Under the pieces are notes generated by a model. That model saw only the letters and a list, made by a program, of their open reading frames with translations, was not told the origin of the DNA and did no database searches. A program made the position numbers and the translations under genes. 64,000 nucleotides of DNA, from positions 1 to 64,000 of the forward strand of contig WLJH01000021.1 of the NCBI GenBank assembly GCA_009701885.1, in the 5' to 3' direction. The stretch comes from Actinomycetota bacterium. GTDB lineage: Bacteria > Actinomycetota > Actinomycetes > Propionibacteriales > Nocardioidaceae. This document shows positions 51,181 to 60,038 of this stretch, piece after piece (positions within the stretch are counted from its first letter, which is position 1; each line of letters opens with the position of its first letter).

Positions 51181-53186
51181 GCAACGACCAGTACCCCCAC
51201 CTGCTCTCCCCCCTCACGCTGGCGGGGCTGACCCTGCGCAACCGCGTCGTCATGGGCTCGATGCACACCGGGCTCGAGGACGCACCCTGGGACGTCCCCA
51301 AGCTGGCGGCGTACGTCGGGGAGCGGGCCAAGGGCGGGGTCGGCCTGATCGTGACCGGCGGCTACGCCCCGACCCGGCGCGGCTGGCTGAAGCCCTTCGC
51401 CTCCGAGCTGCGCACCCGGCTGCAGGCCGAGCGGCACAAGCAGGTCACCGGCGCGGTCCACGAGCACGGCGGGGCGATCGCCCTGCAGGTGCTGCACGCC
51501 GGCCGCTACGGCTACACGCCGATCTCGGTGTCGGCCTCGAACCGCAAGAGCCCGATCACGCCGTTCAAGCCCACCGCCCTCTCGTCGAAGGGGGTCGACA
51601 GGACGGCCTCCGCGTTCGCCCGCACCGCCGCCCTGGCGCAGCGCGCCGGCTACGACGCAGTCGAGATCATGGGCTCGGAGGGCTACCTGATCAACCAGTT
51701 CCTCGCCGAGCGCACCAACGACCGCACCGACGCCTGGGGCGGGACCGCCGAGAAGCGGATGCGCTTCCCCGTGGAGGTCGTGCGCCGCACCCGCGAGCTG
51801 GTCGGGCCGGACCTGCCGATCATGTACCGCATCTCGCTGCTCGACCTGGTCGAGGGCGGCCAGACCTGGGACGAGGTGGCCGAGCTGGCGCACCGGGTCG
51901 TGGAGGCGGGCGCGACCGTGCTCAACACCGGCATCGGCTGGCACGAGGCCCGGGTGCCCACGATCATCACGCAGGTGCCGCGCGGTGCCTGGCTGTCGGC
52001 GACCGCGCGGCTCAAGGCCGAGGTGTCGGTGCCGGTCTGCGCGTCGAACCGGATCAACACCCCCGATCTCGCCGAGCAGGTGCTGGCCGACGGCACTGCC
52101 GACCTGGTCTCGATGGCGCGCCCGCTGCTGGCCGATCCCTTCTTCGTCGCGAAGGCGGCCGAGGGCCGCGCCGACGAGATCAACACCTGCATCGCGTGCA
52201 ACCAGGCCTGCCTGGACCACGTCTTCCAGAACAAGTTGGCGTCCTGCCTGGTCAACCCGCGCGCCTGCCGCGAGACCACGCTGGTGCTCTCCCCCACCCG
52301 TCGCGCCCGCCGGGTCGCGGTCGTCGGCGCCGGTCCGGCCGGACTGTCGGCCGCGGTCTCGGCCGCCGAGCGCGGGCACGCGGTCACGCTGTTCGAGGCC
52401 TCCGACGAGCTGGGCGGGCAGTTCCGCCTGGCGATGGCCGTGCCGGGCAAGGAGGAGTTCGCCGAGACGCTGCGCTACTTCACCCGCCGGCTCGGGGTGC
52501 TGGGCGTGGACGTGCGCCTGTCGACGTACGCCACGGCCGCCGACCTCGCCGACTTCGACGACGTCGTGGTCGCCACCGGCGTCGAGCCCCGTGAGCTCGA
52601 CCTCCCCGGCGCCGACCACGAGCGCGTGGTGTCGTACGCCGACGTGCTGGCCGGCCGGGTCGTGCCCGGCCGCCGGGTCGCCGTCATCGGCGCCGGCGGC
52701 ATCGGTGTGGACGTCTCGCACTGGCTGACCCACGACGAGCGCGACGACTTCATGGAGGTCTGGGGCGTCGGCGACCCGTCCGTGCACCCCGGCGGCCTCA
52801 CCGAGGCCAAGCCGCGCACCGCCGCCCGCGAGGTCACGCTGCTGCAGCGCAAGACCTCGATGATCGGCAAGCACCTGGGCAAGACGTCCGGCTGGGCGCA
52901 CCGGGCCGTGCTGAAGCAGGCCGGCGTCACGCAGGTCTCCGGCGCGACGTACACCGCCGTGCAGGGCCACCCCGACGGCGTGGAGCTGCTCTACTCCGTC
53001 GACGGCGAGCCCCGCTCGCTCGTCGTCGACCACGTCGTGGTCTGTGCCGGGCAGGAGTCGGTGCGCTCGGTCTACGACGCGCTGGAGCACCCGTCCGCCC
53101 ACCTCATCGGCGGTGCCGACGTCGCCGCCGAGCTGGACGCCAAGCGCGCCATCGAGCAGGGCACGGTGGTCGCCGCCGGGCTGTGA
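51177..53186 (+). CDS. NADPH-dependent 2,4-dienoyl-CoA reductase-type oxidoreductase
   Basis: The enzyme has 669 residues, matching the family. The N-terminal TIM barrel of the old yellow enzyme type (LSPLTLAGLTLRNRVVMGSM, ALQVLHAGRYGYTP) holds FMN; four Cys in INTCIACNQACLDHVF and later CLVNPRAC bind a 4Fe-4S cluster; the C-terminal half has FAD and NAD(P) motifs VAVVGAGPAGLSAAVSAAE and VAVIGAGGIGVDVSHW. It reduces dienoyl-CoAs or other enals. The 4-nt overlap with the PadR gene shows coupling. Confidence 0.9.
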   Translation: MSNDQYPHLLSPLTLAGLTLRNRVVMGSMHTGLEDAPWDVPKLAAYVGERAKGGVGLIVTGGYAPTRRGWLKPFASELRTRLQAERHKQVTGAVHEHGGAIALQVLHAGRYGYTPISVSASNRKSPITPFKPTALSSKGVDRTASAFARTAALAQRAGYDAVEIMGSEGYLINQFLAERTNDRTDAWGGTAEKRMRFPVEVVRRTRELVGPDLPIMYRISLLDLVEGGQTWDEVAELAHRVVEAGATVLNTGIGWHEARVPTIITQVPRGAWLSATARLKAEVSVPVCASNRINTPDLAEQVLADGTADLVSMARPLLADPFFVAKAAEGRADEINTCIACNQACLDHVFQNKLASCLVNPRACRETTLVLSPTRRARRVAVVGAGPAGLSAAVSAAERGHAVTLFEASDELGGQFRLAMAVPGKEEFAETLRYFTRRLGVLGVDVRLSTYATAADLADFDDVVVATGVEPRELDLPGADHERVVSYADVLAGRVVPGRRVAVIGAGGIGVDVSHWLTHDERDDFMEVWGVGDPSVHPGGLTEAKPRTAAREVTLLQRKTSMIGKHLGKTSGWAHRAVLKQAGVTQVSGATYTAVQGHPDGVELLYSVDGEPRSLVVDHVVVCAGQESVRSVYDALEHPSAHLIGGADVAAELDAKRAIEQGTVVAAGL

Positions 53187-53278
53187 GCCGCGACTCGACC
53201 CACGCTGGGAGACGTTCGGTACGCCGACGGGGTGGTGGATCCAGCCCGTCGTCGCAGAGCCCGGCTAGCCTCGGCGCC

Positions 53279-53701
53279 ATGAGCGAGCCGTGCGTGTTCT
53301 GCAGCATCGTCGCGGGCGACCTGCCCTCCCGGAGGGTCCACGAGGACGACCGGGTGCTGGCGTTCATGGACATCAACCCGATCTCCGACGGCCACCTGCT
53401 GGTGATCCCGAAGTCGCACGCGCGCGACCTGCACGACGTGCCGGCCGAGGACCTCGCCGCCTGCGCGCTGGTCGCCCAGCAGCTCGCGACCCGCGCGGTC
53501 GACCGGCTCGACGCCGACGGCGTCAACCTGCTGCAGTGCTCGGGCGAGGCGGCGTTCCAGACGGTGTTCCACGTGCACCTGCACGTGATCCCGCGCTACG
53601 CCGGGGACCCAGCTCGCGACCGGCTCGGCCAGCAGTGGACCCCTGTCCACACCCCCGGCGACCCGGAGCGGATCGCCGAGGTGGCCGCCCGGCTGGCCTG
53701 A
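53279..53701 (+). CDS. HIT-family protein
   Basis: The protein has 140 residues. The N-terminal CVFCSIVAGDLPSRRV includes the two Cys of the zinc-binding HIT group, and the active-site HVHLHVIPRY near the C-terminus is the histidine triad. It hydrolyses nucleoside phosphoramidates or dinucleoside polyphosphates. TAGCCT lies 7 nt before the ATG, a leaderless promoter. Confidence 0.92.
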   Translation: MSEPCVFCSIVAGDLPSRRVHEDDRVLAFMDINPISDGHLLVIPKSHARDLHDVPAEDLAACALVAQQLATRAVDRLDADGVNLLQCSGEAAFQTVFHVHLHVIPRYAGDPARDRLGQQWTPVHTPGDPERIAEVAARLA

Positions 53702-53831
53702 GCACGCGACCCGGCCGTCCAGGTCGCAGCAGCGCCCGACGTACGGCAGGTCCGGAGTCCTTTCCGCCTGCCGCCCGTCGGGCGCGGGTGGGACCGGGCG
53801 GCGTGGGCGCGCGACGGCTAGGTTCGGTCCG

Positions 53832-54968
53832 GTGATCCGCGACTACACCGATGCCGAGGCCCGGGCCGCGCTGCCGCTGAAGTGGGGGCACGTCCCCGAG
53901 GGAACGATCCCCGCGTGGGTGGCGGAGATGGACTACGCCCCCGCACCCGCGGTCGCCGCCGCCGTGCAGGCCGGGGTCGCGAAGGGGATGCTCGGCTACC
54001 CGCCGTTCGGCGACCACCCGGTCGTGACCGGGCTGGAGGAGGCGTTCCGCGGGTTCGCGCAGCGGCACTGGTCGTGGGCGGTGCCGGAGGGCACGAGCAC
54101 CGTCACCGCCGACGTGATCACCGGCCTCCGGCTGGTGCTGGAGACGCTGTGCCCGCCGGGACCGGTGGTGATCCCGCTGCCGTGCTACCCGCCGTTCCGG
54201 ACGGTCGTGGCGCTGGCCGGTCGCGAGGCGGCGTACGTCGGGCTCGACCCGGACTCCCCCGAGGCGACCCTCGACCTCGCGGCCGTGGAGCGGCACTTCG
54301 AGGACGGCGCCCGCACGCTGCTGCTCTGCAGCCCGCACAACCCGACCGGCCGGGTCTGGACCCGGGCCGAGCTGGAGGCCGTCCGCGACCTCGCGGCGGC
54401 CCACGACGCGCGGGTCGTGGTCGACGAGATCCACGCCCCGCTGGTCCTGCCGGGCGCCGAGTTCGTCCCCTACCTCACGCTCGACCCCTCGGCCGTCCTC
54501 GTGACCAGCCACTCCAAGTCGTTCAACACCCCCGGGCTGAAGTGCGCGCAGGTCGTCACCCTCGACCCCGGGGACACCGAGCGGTTCCGCGCGATCCCCT
54601 TCGAGGCCAACCACGGCCACACGACCCTCGGCATGCTGGCCGGTGCGGCCGCCTGGCGCGACTCCGACCTGTGGCTGCACACCCTGCGCAACCGTCTCGA
54701 CGTCCTGCGCGAGGACCTCGCCGAGCTGCTGGCCGCGCACCTGCCGCGGGCCAGGATGCGGCCGCTGGAGGCGACGTACCTCGCCTGGCTCGACCTCCGC
54801 GCGTACGACGTCGCCGACCCGGCCGCGGCCGGACTGGCCCACGGCGTGATGGTGGCGCCCGGCCACGACTACCACCCCGGCCTCGAGGGCCACGTGCGAC
54901 TGAACATGGCCACCAGCGCCGCGCGGCTGGAGCAGGTCGTCACCCGGCTGGCCGCCGCGCTGGGCTAG
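53832..54968 (+). CDS. MalY/PatB-type pyridoxal-phosphate C-S lyase/aminotransferase
   Basis: The enzyme has 378 residues. The PLP Lys is in VTSHSKSFNTPGLKCAQ near residue 230; other landmarks are IPAWVAEMDYAPAP at the start, LLLCSPHNPTGRVW, VVVDEIHAPLVLP and EANHGHTTLGMLA. The AEMDYAPAP opening is the sign of the MalY/PatB C-S lyase branch, which cleaves cystathionine or other cysteine conjugates. The GTG start is preceded by TAGGTT at 7 nt, a leaderless promoter. It is followed by a hairpin repeat. Confidence 0.87.
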   Translation: MIRDYTDAEARAALPLKWGHVPEGTIPAWVAEMDYAPAPAVAAAVQAGVAKGMLGYPPFGDHPVVTGLEEAFRGFAQRHWSWAVPEGTSTVTADVITGLRLVLETLCPPGPVVIPLPCYPPFRTVVALAGREAAYVGLDPDSPEATLDLAAVERHFEDGARTLLLCSPHNPTGRVWTRAELEAVRDLAAAHDARVVVDEIHAPLVLPGAEFVPYLTLDPSAVLVTSHSKSFNTPGLKCAQVVTLDPGDTERFRAIPFEANHGHTTLGMLAGAAAWRDSDLWLHTLRNRLDVLREDLAELLAAHLPRARMRPLEATYLAWLDLRAYDVADPAAAGLAHGVMVAPGHDYHPGLEGHVRLNMATSAARLEQVVTRLAAALG

Positions 54969-54981
54969 CAAGGCACCGATC

Positions 54982-55130
54982 CGGCGGGTGCGCGGCGACG
55001 CGGTCGGTCGGGGGCGCCCCCGGAGGAGCGTGGCTGGGTCTGGCGGGCTCCTCGTGAGGGACGAGCGAGGAGCCTGGTAGCGACGAAGGGGGCGCCCCCG
55101 GCCGATCGCGGCGTCGCGCGGCCCCACCAG
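54982..55130. repeat. 149-bp structured repeat (long hairpin), copy 1
   Basis: This element matches 60748-60955 over about 120 bp. Its outer arms are inverted repeats of about 32 bp built on GGGGGCGCCCCC, and an inner hairpin GGCTCCTCG/CGAGGAGCC (55046-55054 and 55066-55074, 11-nt loop) lies in the middle. Compared with the other copy, two inner stem pairs change together. It fills the gap between two convergent genes. Confidence 0.88.
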
Positions 55131-55161
55131 TCGAACCAGCGCCGAATCAGCGACCCCGGGG

Positions 55162-56088
55162 TCAGATCTCGTCGACCTTGACCCGCCGCACGAGGGGCCG
55201 CTCGGCCCGGGGCAGCCAGGTGCGGGTGACGTGGTCGATGACGTGCACGCCGGGGGGCGCCTCGATCCGGTGCAGGCCGGGGACCCCCTCGCCGCGGCCC
55301 TCCTTCAGCGCGGAGTAGACCTGCCACTCGCGGCGCTTGCGGGGGGCGCGGGAGGCGTCGAAGTCCATGTGCGACCAGTGGGAGAACTCGTCCTGGTCGA
55401 GCCACTTCAGCTCCACGCAGAGGCCCTCGGTGGCGATGATCCGCTGGGAGGTCTCGGGGAACTCCCGCACCTCCCACTCGAAGGCCTTCACGAACGTGAA
55501 CTCCGGACCCATGGGGTAGACCCACGGCTCCAGGAACTTCATCCCCAGGTCGATCCACGCCACCGACTCGCTCTCGATCGACAGCGGGTGGCGCGGGATG
55601 GAGACGACCGCGCCGGAGTCCTGCAGCTGCCAGGCCAGGTCGCGCAGGACCGCGATGCCCTCCTGGGTCAGCACCATGTCGCCGTCCCACTTCATCGAGT
55701 AGGCGGTGCGGACGTGGGAGAAGGACCAGTTGTAGAAGTGGGTCAGCGAGTGCACGGAGTCGTGCCGCGTGGCGAGGTGCTCGGTGCCGGCGCGCGAGAC
55801 CCGGTGCGGGTAGGAGTGCACCTCGAGCCGGTCGGACGCGCCGATCGAGGCTGCGGCCTCGCGGGCGACGTCAGGGGTGCCATCGTCGGAGAGGTTGTCG
55901 ACCAGCACGACGTGCTGCACGGCCTCGAGCATCGGCGGCAGGACCCACGGCAGGTTGCGGGCCTCGTTCTTCACGCGGAACACGCACGTCAGCCCCGGCG
56001 GCAGCGGCCCGTCGCGCCAGGGCCAGCGCACGTCGTACGCCGGATCGCCCTCGAGGCAGGGGATGTCGGCGCCCCGCACCGGGCTCAT
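55162..56088 (-). CDS. glycosyltransferase family 2-like protein
   Basis: The protein has 308 residues. The nucleotide-sugar site VVLVDNLSDDGTPDVA and the metal-binding MKWDGDMVL are typical GT2 motifs. FRVKNEARNLPWVLP lies at the N-terminus. A sulfotransferase gene ends 19 bp upstream on the same strand, so the two may sulfate and extend a surface glycan or glycolipid. The ATG 56088 is used; no Shine-Dalgarno is strong. No signal peptide is seen, so action is cytoplasmic. Confidence 0.82.
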   Translation of the reverse strand: MSPVRGADIPCLEGDPAYDVRWPWRDGPLPPGLTCVFRVKNEARNLPWVLPPMLEAVQHVVLVDNLSDDGTPDVAREAAASIGASDRLEVHSYPHRVSRAGTEHLATRHDSVHSLTHFYNWSFSHVRTAYSMKWDGDMVLTQEGIAVLRDLAWQLQDSGAVVSIPRHPLSIESESVAWIDLGMKFLEPWVYPMGPEFTFVKAFEWEVREFPETSQRIIATEGLCVELKWLDQDEFSHWSHMDFDASRAPRKRREWQVYSALKEGRGEGVPGLHRIEAPPGVHVIDHVTRTWLPRAERPLVRRVKVDEI

Positions 56089-56107
56089 CGCGGGCTCACC
56101 GGGCGCA

Positions 56108-57193
56108 TCACCGGGCGCGCCCCAGGACCTTGCGGGCGCCGCGGCGCAGGAAGCCGGGCACCAGGGCGCGGACCCAGTGCGGGATGCGCTCGGCGCCGCT
56201 CTTCTGGGTGGAGCGCACGCCCTCGCCGAAGCCCTCCCGACGCGCGGCCATCGCGGTCGACTGGCTGAGGGCGGCGGCCTCCTCGTAGAGCTCGGAGTAC
56301 GCCGCGCGCAGCTGGTCGAGGGTCTCGCGCACCTGCGGGGTGTCACCGCCCTCGTCGGGCAGCCGGTCGAGGGCCTCCCAGGTCTCCTGGGCGATCTCGC
56401 GCAGCCGCTTGGGCACCTCGAGCTCGTCCCAGGTGATCCGGACCCGCCGCAGCGAGGGGTCGACGAACTGGTGCACGCGGCGGATGTCGTTGGCCGCGGC
56501 CGACTTCACGGCGTCGAGGTCGAACTGCTGGCCCAGGCCGAAGACCGGGACGGTCCAGTCGTCGAGGAGGTCGTGGTAGCGGACGAAGGCACGCGCGGAC
56601 TCACGGGTCGAGCGCTCGCAGTGCAGCATCATGTTGACCCAGGCGGCGGTGCGGTTGACCTCGCCGGCCTTGGCGTCGTAGTAGCGCTGCTTGGAGCCGA
56701 CGACCTCGGTCACCGGGCGCAGCATCGTGACGTAGCCGGGCTGGGCGTCGCAGCGCATGGCCGCGCCGCGCCACAGGCCGAGGAACCAGGCCAGCCGCGG
56801 GTCCTTGACGACCAGCTCGGGCCCGCCCTCGACGAACTGCTGCTCCAGCCACTCGTGCATCCGGCGGCGCAGCGGCTCGACATGGGTGAGCTTGCCGGTC
56901 TCGAACCACGCCGACGGCCGGGCGTCGGAGACCGCGACGTTGGCGCGGCGCAGCAGCTCGTCGTGGAGGTCCACGACCCACTGCGGCTCGCCGAAGCCCT
57001 TGGGGTTGGTCTCGTCGGCCACGACCTCCGGCTGCGGGACGTGCATCCCGAGTGCCTGGAGCGAGCCGGAGAGGGTGCTGGTGCCGCTGCGGCCCGAGCC
57101 GACCACGAACACGATGCGCCGCCCCCGGGACGTGTCGAGCAGCTGGGCCGGGTCCGCGTCGAGGCGGGGGGCATCCAGGGGGGCGTCGACCAT
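56108..57193 (-). CDS. sulfotransferase family protein
   Basis: The protein has 361 residues. VVGSGRSGTSTLSGSLQAL near residue 30 is the phosphosulfate-binding loop for PAPS, and LVVKDPRLAWFLGLW is the second conserved segment. The C-terminus carries a positively charged helix (VRALVPGFLRRGARKVLGR). Family members sulfate lipids or glycans, as Stf proteins of mycobacteria do. The start ATG is preceded by TAGTCT at 7 nt, a leaderless promoter. It is the first gene of the pair with the glycosyltransferase. Confidence 0.88.
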   Translation of the reverse strand: MVDAPLDAPRLDADPAQLLDTSRGRRIVFVVGSGRSGTSTLSGSLQALGMHVPQPEVVADETNPKGFGEPQWVVDLHDELLRRANVAVSDARPSAWFETGKLTHVEPLRRRMHEWLEQQFVEGGPELVVKDPRLAWFLGLWRGAAMRCDAQPGYVTMLRPVTEVVGSKQRYYDAKAGEVNRTAAWVNMMLHCERSTRESARAFVRYHDLLDDWTVPVFGLGQQFDLDAVKSAAANDIRRVHQFVDPSLRRVRITWDELEVPKRLREIAQETWEALDRLPDEGGDTPQVRETLDQLRAAYSELYEEAAALSQSTAMAARREGFGEGVRSTQKSGAERIPHWVRALVPGFLRRGARKVLGRAR

Positions 57194-57293
57194 GCCGCAC
57201 AGACTAACGACGGCGGGGGCCGGTGGGTCTCGTGGCTCGACCAGCAGGTGGGGGCGGCGCTCCTCGTACCTCGACCAGCGGGTGCGGCGGGCG

Positions 57294-58655
57294 TCAGCCG
57301 ACGGAGCGGGTCTGGGCGGCGATGAGGCCGGCGAGCCAGTGGTACGACGCCTTCGGGGTGCGCTCGAGGGTGTCGGGGTCGACGTGGACCAGCCCGAAGC
57401 GCTGGCCGAAGCCCTCGGTCCACTCCAGGGTGTCCAGCAGCGACCAGACGTAGAGCCCGCGGACGTCGACCCCGCGCCGGCACGCGGCCGCCACCGCCTC
57501 GAGGTGGGCGTGCAGGAAGTCGATCCGGTCCTGGTCGTCGACGACCCCGTGGGCGTCGGGGCCGCCGTCGTACGCCGCCCCGCACTCGGTCACGACCAGC
57601 GGCGGGAGCGCGGCGCGGTAGCGGGCGCGGAAGGTGATGAGCCACTCCCGCAGGGCCGACGGGACGACCGGCCAGCCGTAGTCGGTCTCGGGGTAGCCGA
57701 CGAGGTCGTAGAGCTGGAAGAAGGTCTCCGACTCCTCGGGCGCGGCGCCGACCCGCATGGGCATGAAGTAGTTGACGCCGTAGAAGTCCAGCGGCTGGCG
57801 GATCGTGGCCAGGTCGCCCTCGCGGACCACACCCTCCATGAGCGGCTCGAGGTCGACGGGGTAACGGCCGAGCAGCATCGGCTCGAGGTACATCCCGTTC
57901 CACAGCGCGTCGAAGAGTTTGGTCGCCCCCACGTCGGCCTCGTCGTCGGAGGCGGGCCACATCGGGGCGTGGTGGTTGGCGCAGCCGATGCTCGTCGCAC
58001 CGGCGGCCCGCAGCACCATCGCGGCCCGCCCGTGACCCAGCAGCAGGTGGTGGGCGGCGGGGGCGGCGTCGAACAGGAGCCGACGCCCCGGGGCGTGCAC
58101 CCCGTTGCCGTAGCCGAGCATCATCGCGATGTTGGGCTCGTTGACCGGCACCCAGTGGGCCACCCGGTCGGCCAGCCGGTCGGCGACGACCTCGGCGTAG
58201 TCGGCGAAGGCGTCGACCGTGGCCCGGTTGAGCCAGCCGCCGTCGTCCTCGAGAGCCTGCGGCAGGTCCCAGTGGTAGAGCGTGGCCATCGGTGCGATCC
58301 CGGCGCCGAGCAGCTCGTCGACCAGCCGGTCGTAGAAGTCCAGCCCGGCGCGGTTGGGCAGCCCGCGGCCCTGGGGGACCACCCGCGGCCAGGAGATGGA
58401 GAAGCGGTAGTCGCGGACCCCGAGCCGGGCCAGGAGGCCCACGTCCTCGGCGTACCGCTCGTAGTGGCCGCTGGCGCGTGCGCCCGACGACCCGTCGCGC
58501 ACGGCGCCCTCGCGGGACAGGAAGGTGTCCCAGATGGACGGCCCGCGGCCGTCGCGGTCGGCGGCGCCCTCGACCTGGTACGCCGACGTGGCCGCCCCGA
58601 TCCGGAAGTCCGGCGGGAGCGCCGGGGGCGGACGGTCGGTCACCCGCACCATCAT
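57294..58655 (-). CDS. GH1 beta-glucosidase-type glycoside hydrolase
   Basis: The enzyme has 453 residues. Landmarks are FRIGAATSAYQVEGA, YRFSISWPRVVP, the acid/base motif PVNEPNIAM (NEP) and the nucleophile segment VTECGAAYD, in which the usual Asn of TENG is Cys. GLYVWSLLDTLEWTEGFGQRFGLVHVD is the typical C-terminal block. It should hydrolyse beta-glucosides or galactosides in the cytoplasm, since no signal peptide is present. The ATG 58655 or the next ATG is the start. Confidence 0.93.
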   Translation of the reverse strand: MMVRVTDRPPPALPPDFRIGAATSAYQVEGAADRDGRGPSIWDTFLSREGAVRDGSSGARASGHYERYAEDVGLLARLGVRDYRFSISWPRVVPQGRGLPNRAGLDFYDRLVDELLGAGIAPMATLYHWDLPQALEDDGGWLNRATVDAFADYAEVVADRLADRVAHWVPVNEPNIAMMLGYGNGVHAPGRRLLFDAAPAAHHLLLGHGRAAMVLRAAGATSIGCANHHAPMWPASDDEADVGATKLFDALWNGMYLEPMLLGRYPVDLEPLMEGVVREGDLATIRQPLDFYGVNYFMPMRVGAAPEESETFFQLYDLVGYPETDYGWPVVPSALREWLITFRARYRAALPPLVVTECGAAYDGGPDAHGVVDDQDRIDFLHAHLEAVAAACRRGVDVRGLYVWSLLDTLEWTEGFGQRFGLVHVDPDTLERTPKASYHWLAGLIAAQTRSVG

Positions 58656-58663
58656 GCCGACGT

Positions 58664-58697
58664 GGCGGCTCCCGCGCAGTCGAACGCGGGAGCCGCC
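58664..58697. terminator. intrinsic-terminator-like hairpin after the PKD-protein gene
   Basis: A perfect 13-bp stem, GGCGGCTCCCGCG/CGCGGGAGCCGCC with an 8-nt loop, lies 29 nt after the PKD-protein stop (58726, minus strand) and just before the GH1 start. It lacks a T-run. Confidence 0.6.
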
Positions 58698-58725
58698 GTG
58701 TCAGGAGCGTCGAGCCGGGGTCAGG

Positions 58726-59853
58726 TCACTTCTTCTCGGGGCCCAGGCGCAGGAACGCCCGCACCCGCAGGACGCCGCCGCGGCCGTCGCGGATGACGAC
58801 GAAGACGCGGTACTGGCCCTCCTCGGCGTAGGTGTGGAACACCTTGCGGCCGCTCTTCTTGGTGCCGTCGCCCAGGTCCCAGCGGTAGCTGAGCTTGTCG
58901 CCGTCGGGGTCGTCGGCGATCGCCTTGAAGCGGATCGGGGTGCCGGCCCGCGCCTTGCCCTGGCCCTTCAGGGGCTTGGCGGCGAACTTGCGGATCTTGG
59001 GCTTCCGGTTGGCCGGCTCGGTCGTCGTGGCGGTCGCCGTCGCGGTGGCGGTCGCCGTCGCAGTGGCCGTCGTCGTCACCGTCGCGGTGGCGGTCGGCGA
59101 GGCGGTCACCGTGGTCGTGGCGGTGGGGGTCGGCGTCGCCGTGGGCGGGTTGGGGTCGATCACGTAGGCGCAGGTGCCGCGGGCGTTGTCGGCGTCGGGG
59201 GCCAGGATCAGCAGGCCGCGACGGGTCGTGACCCGCACGTCGTCGATGACGTCGCCGACCTCGAAGACCGGCTGCGCCGGCGAGGAGCCGGTCAGGTCGG
59301 CCTTGCGCAGGTTGATCTGGATGGTGTCGAAGTCGGGGTCGAAGGAGCCCGTGAGGTCGCCCTTGAGCTCGGAGGCCACGCCGTTGGTGCCGATCTGCCC
59401 GAAGCTGAAGGACTCGCTGAAGGCGCCCGGCGTCGGAGCGAGCTGGAGCAACGTGCGGGTGGCCAGCACGTAGTACCGCCGGCCCTCGAGGTCGAAGTCG
59501 ATCTGCCACTCCTCCGAGGTGCCGCGCACGCCGCCCTGGAGGTCGGAGAGGTCGGTGACCTTGAGGTGGAAGGTGACGGTGTCCGCGGCGGCGTTGGTTG
59601 AGAAGAAGCCCTCGCGCACGTCGAGCCCGTCTGGGTCCAGCACCGGGTCGAGCGGGATGCTGATCGGGAGCGGGTCGAGGGCGATGTCGTTGACGTCGCC
59701 CTCGGGGTCGAGGTAGCGCGCGTCGGGCGCGCAGGCCTCGTCGACGGCGTTGGAGGAGCCGGCGGTGACGATGCCGAGGGCGCCGACGCCCAGGGCGCTG
59801 GACGCGAGGACCGCGACGGCGGTCGTGCGGAGCGTGCGAGTGCTGCGAGTCAT
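58726..59853 (-). CDS. secreted protein with a Thr/Ala linker and PKD domain
   Basis: The protein has 375 residues from the ATG 59853. The N-terminal signal peptide (AVAVLASSALGVGALGIVTA) is followed by a globular domain of about 200 residues (YLDPEGDVNDIALDPLPI and EWQIDFDLEGRRYYVLATR), a linker of about 50 residues with repeated Thr-Ala and Thr-Val, and a C-terminal PKD domain (FKAIADDPDGDKLSYRWDLG and VFHTYAEEGQYRV). The linker is encoded by short, near-identical repeats. It may bind wall or extracellular polysaccharide; the role of the first domain is unknown. Confidence 0.82.
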   Translation of the reverse strand: MTRSTRTLRTTAVAVLASSALGVGALGIVTAGSSNAVDEACAPDARYLDPEGDVNDIALDPLPISIPLDPVLDPDGLDVREGFFSTNAAADTVTFHLKVTDLSDLQGGVRGTSEEWQIDFDLEGRRYYVLATRTLLQLAPTPGAFSESFSFGQIGTNGVASELKGDLTGSFDPDFDTIQINLRKADLTGSSPAQPVFEVGDVIDDVRVTTRRGLLILAPDADNARGTCAYVIDPNPPTATPTPTATTTVTASPTATATVTTTATATATATATATATTTEPANRKPKIRKFAAKPLKGQGKARAGTPIRFKAIADDPDGDKLSYRWDLGDGTKKSGRKVFHTYAEEGQYRVFVVIRDGRGGVLRVRAFLRLGPEKK

Positions 59854-60038
59854 GGGGTTCCCCAGGTGGTGTGGCTGCGGTGTGGCGGGCGTGGTGTGAC
59901 ACAGGTGCAACGACGCGGCGAGCCGGTGGTGACGTCGGCTCACCCGACCGAGTAGATGCCCCGGCAGGTACGTCGGACACACACGCCACGCAGTGGTCTG
60001 GACCAGTCCGAGGGTCGTCGACGGGCGACGATGGGCCC

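Noticed and set aside
59030..59120. CRISPR-like short repeats
   Set aside because: The units are short, directly adjacent, in frame and encode a Thr/Ala linker; there are no spacers and no cas genes.
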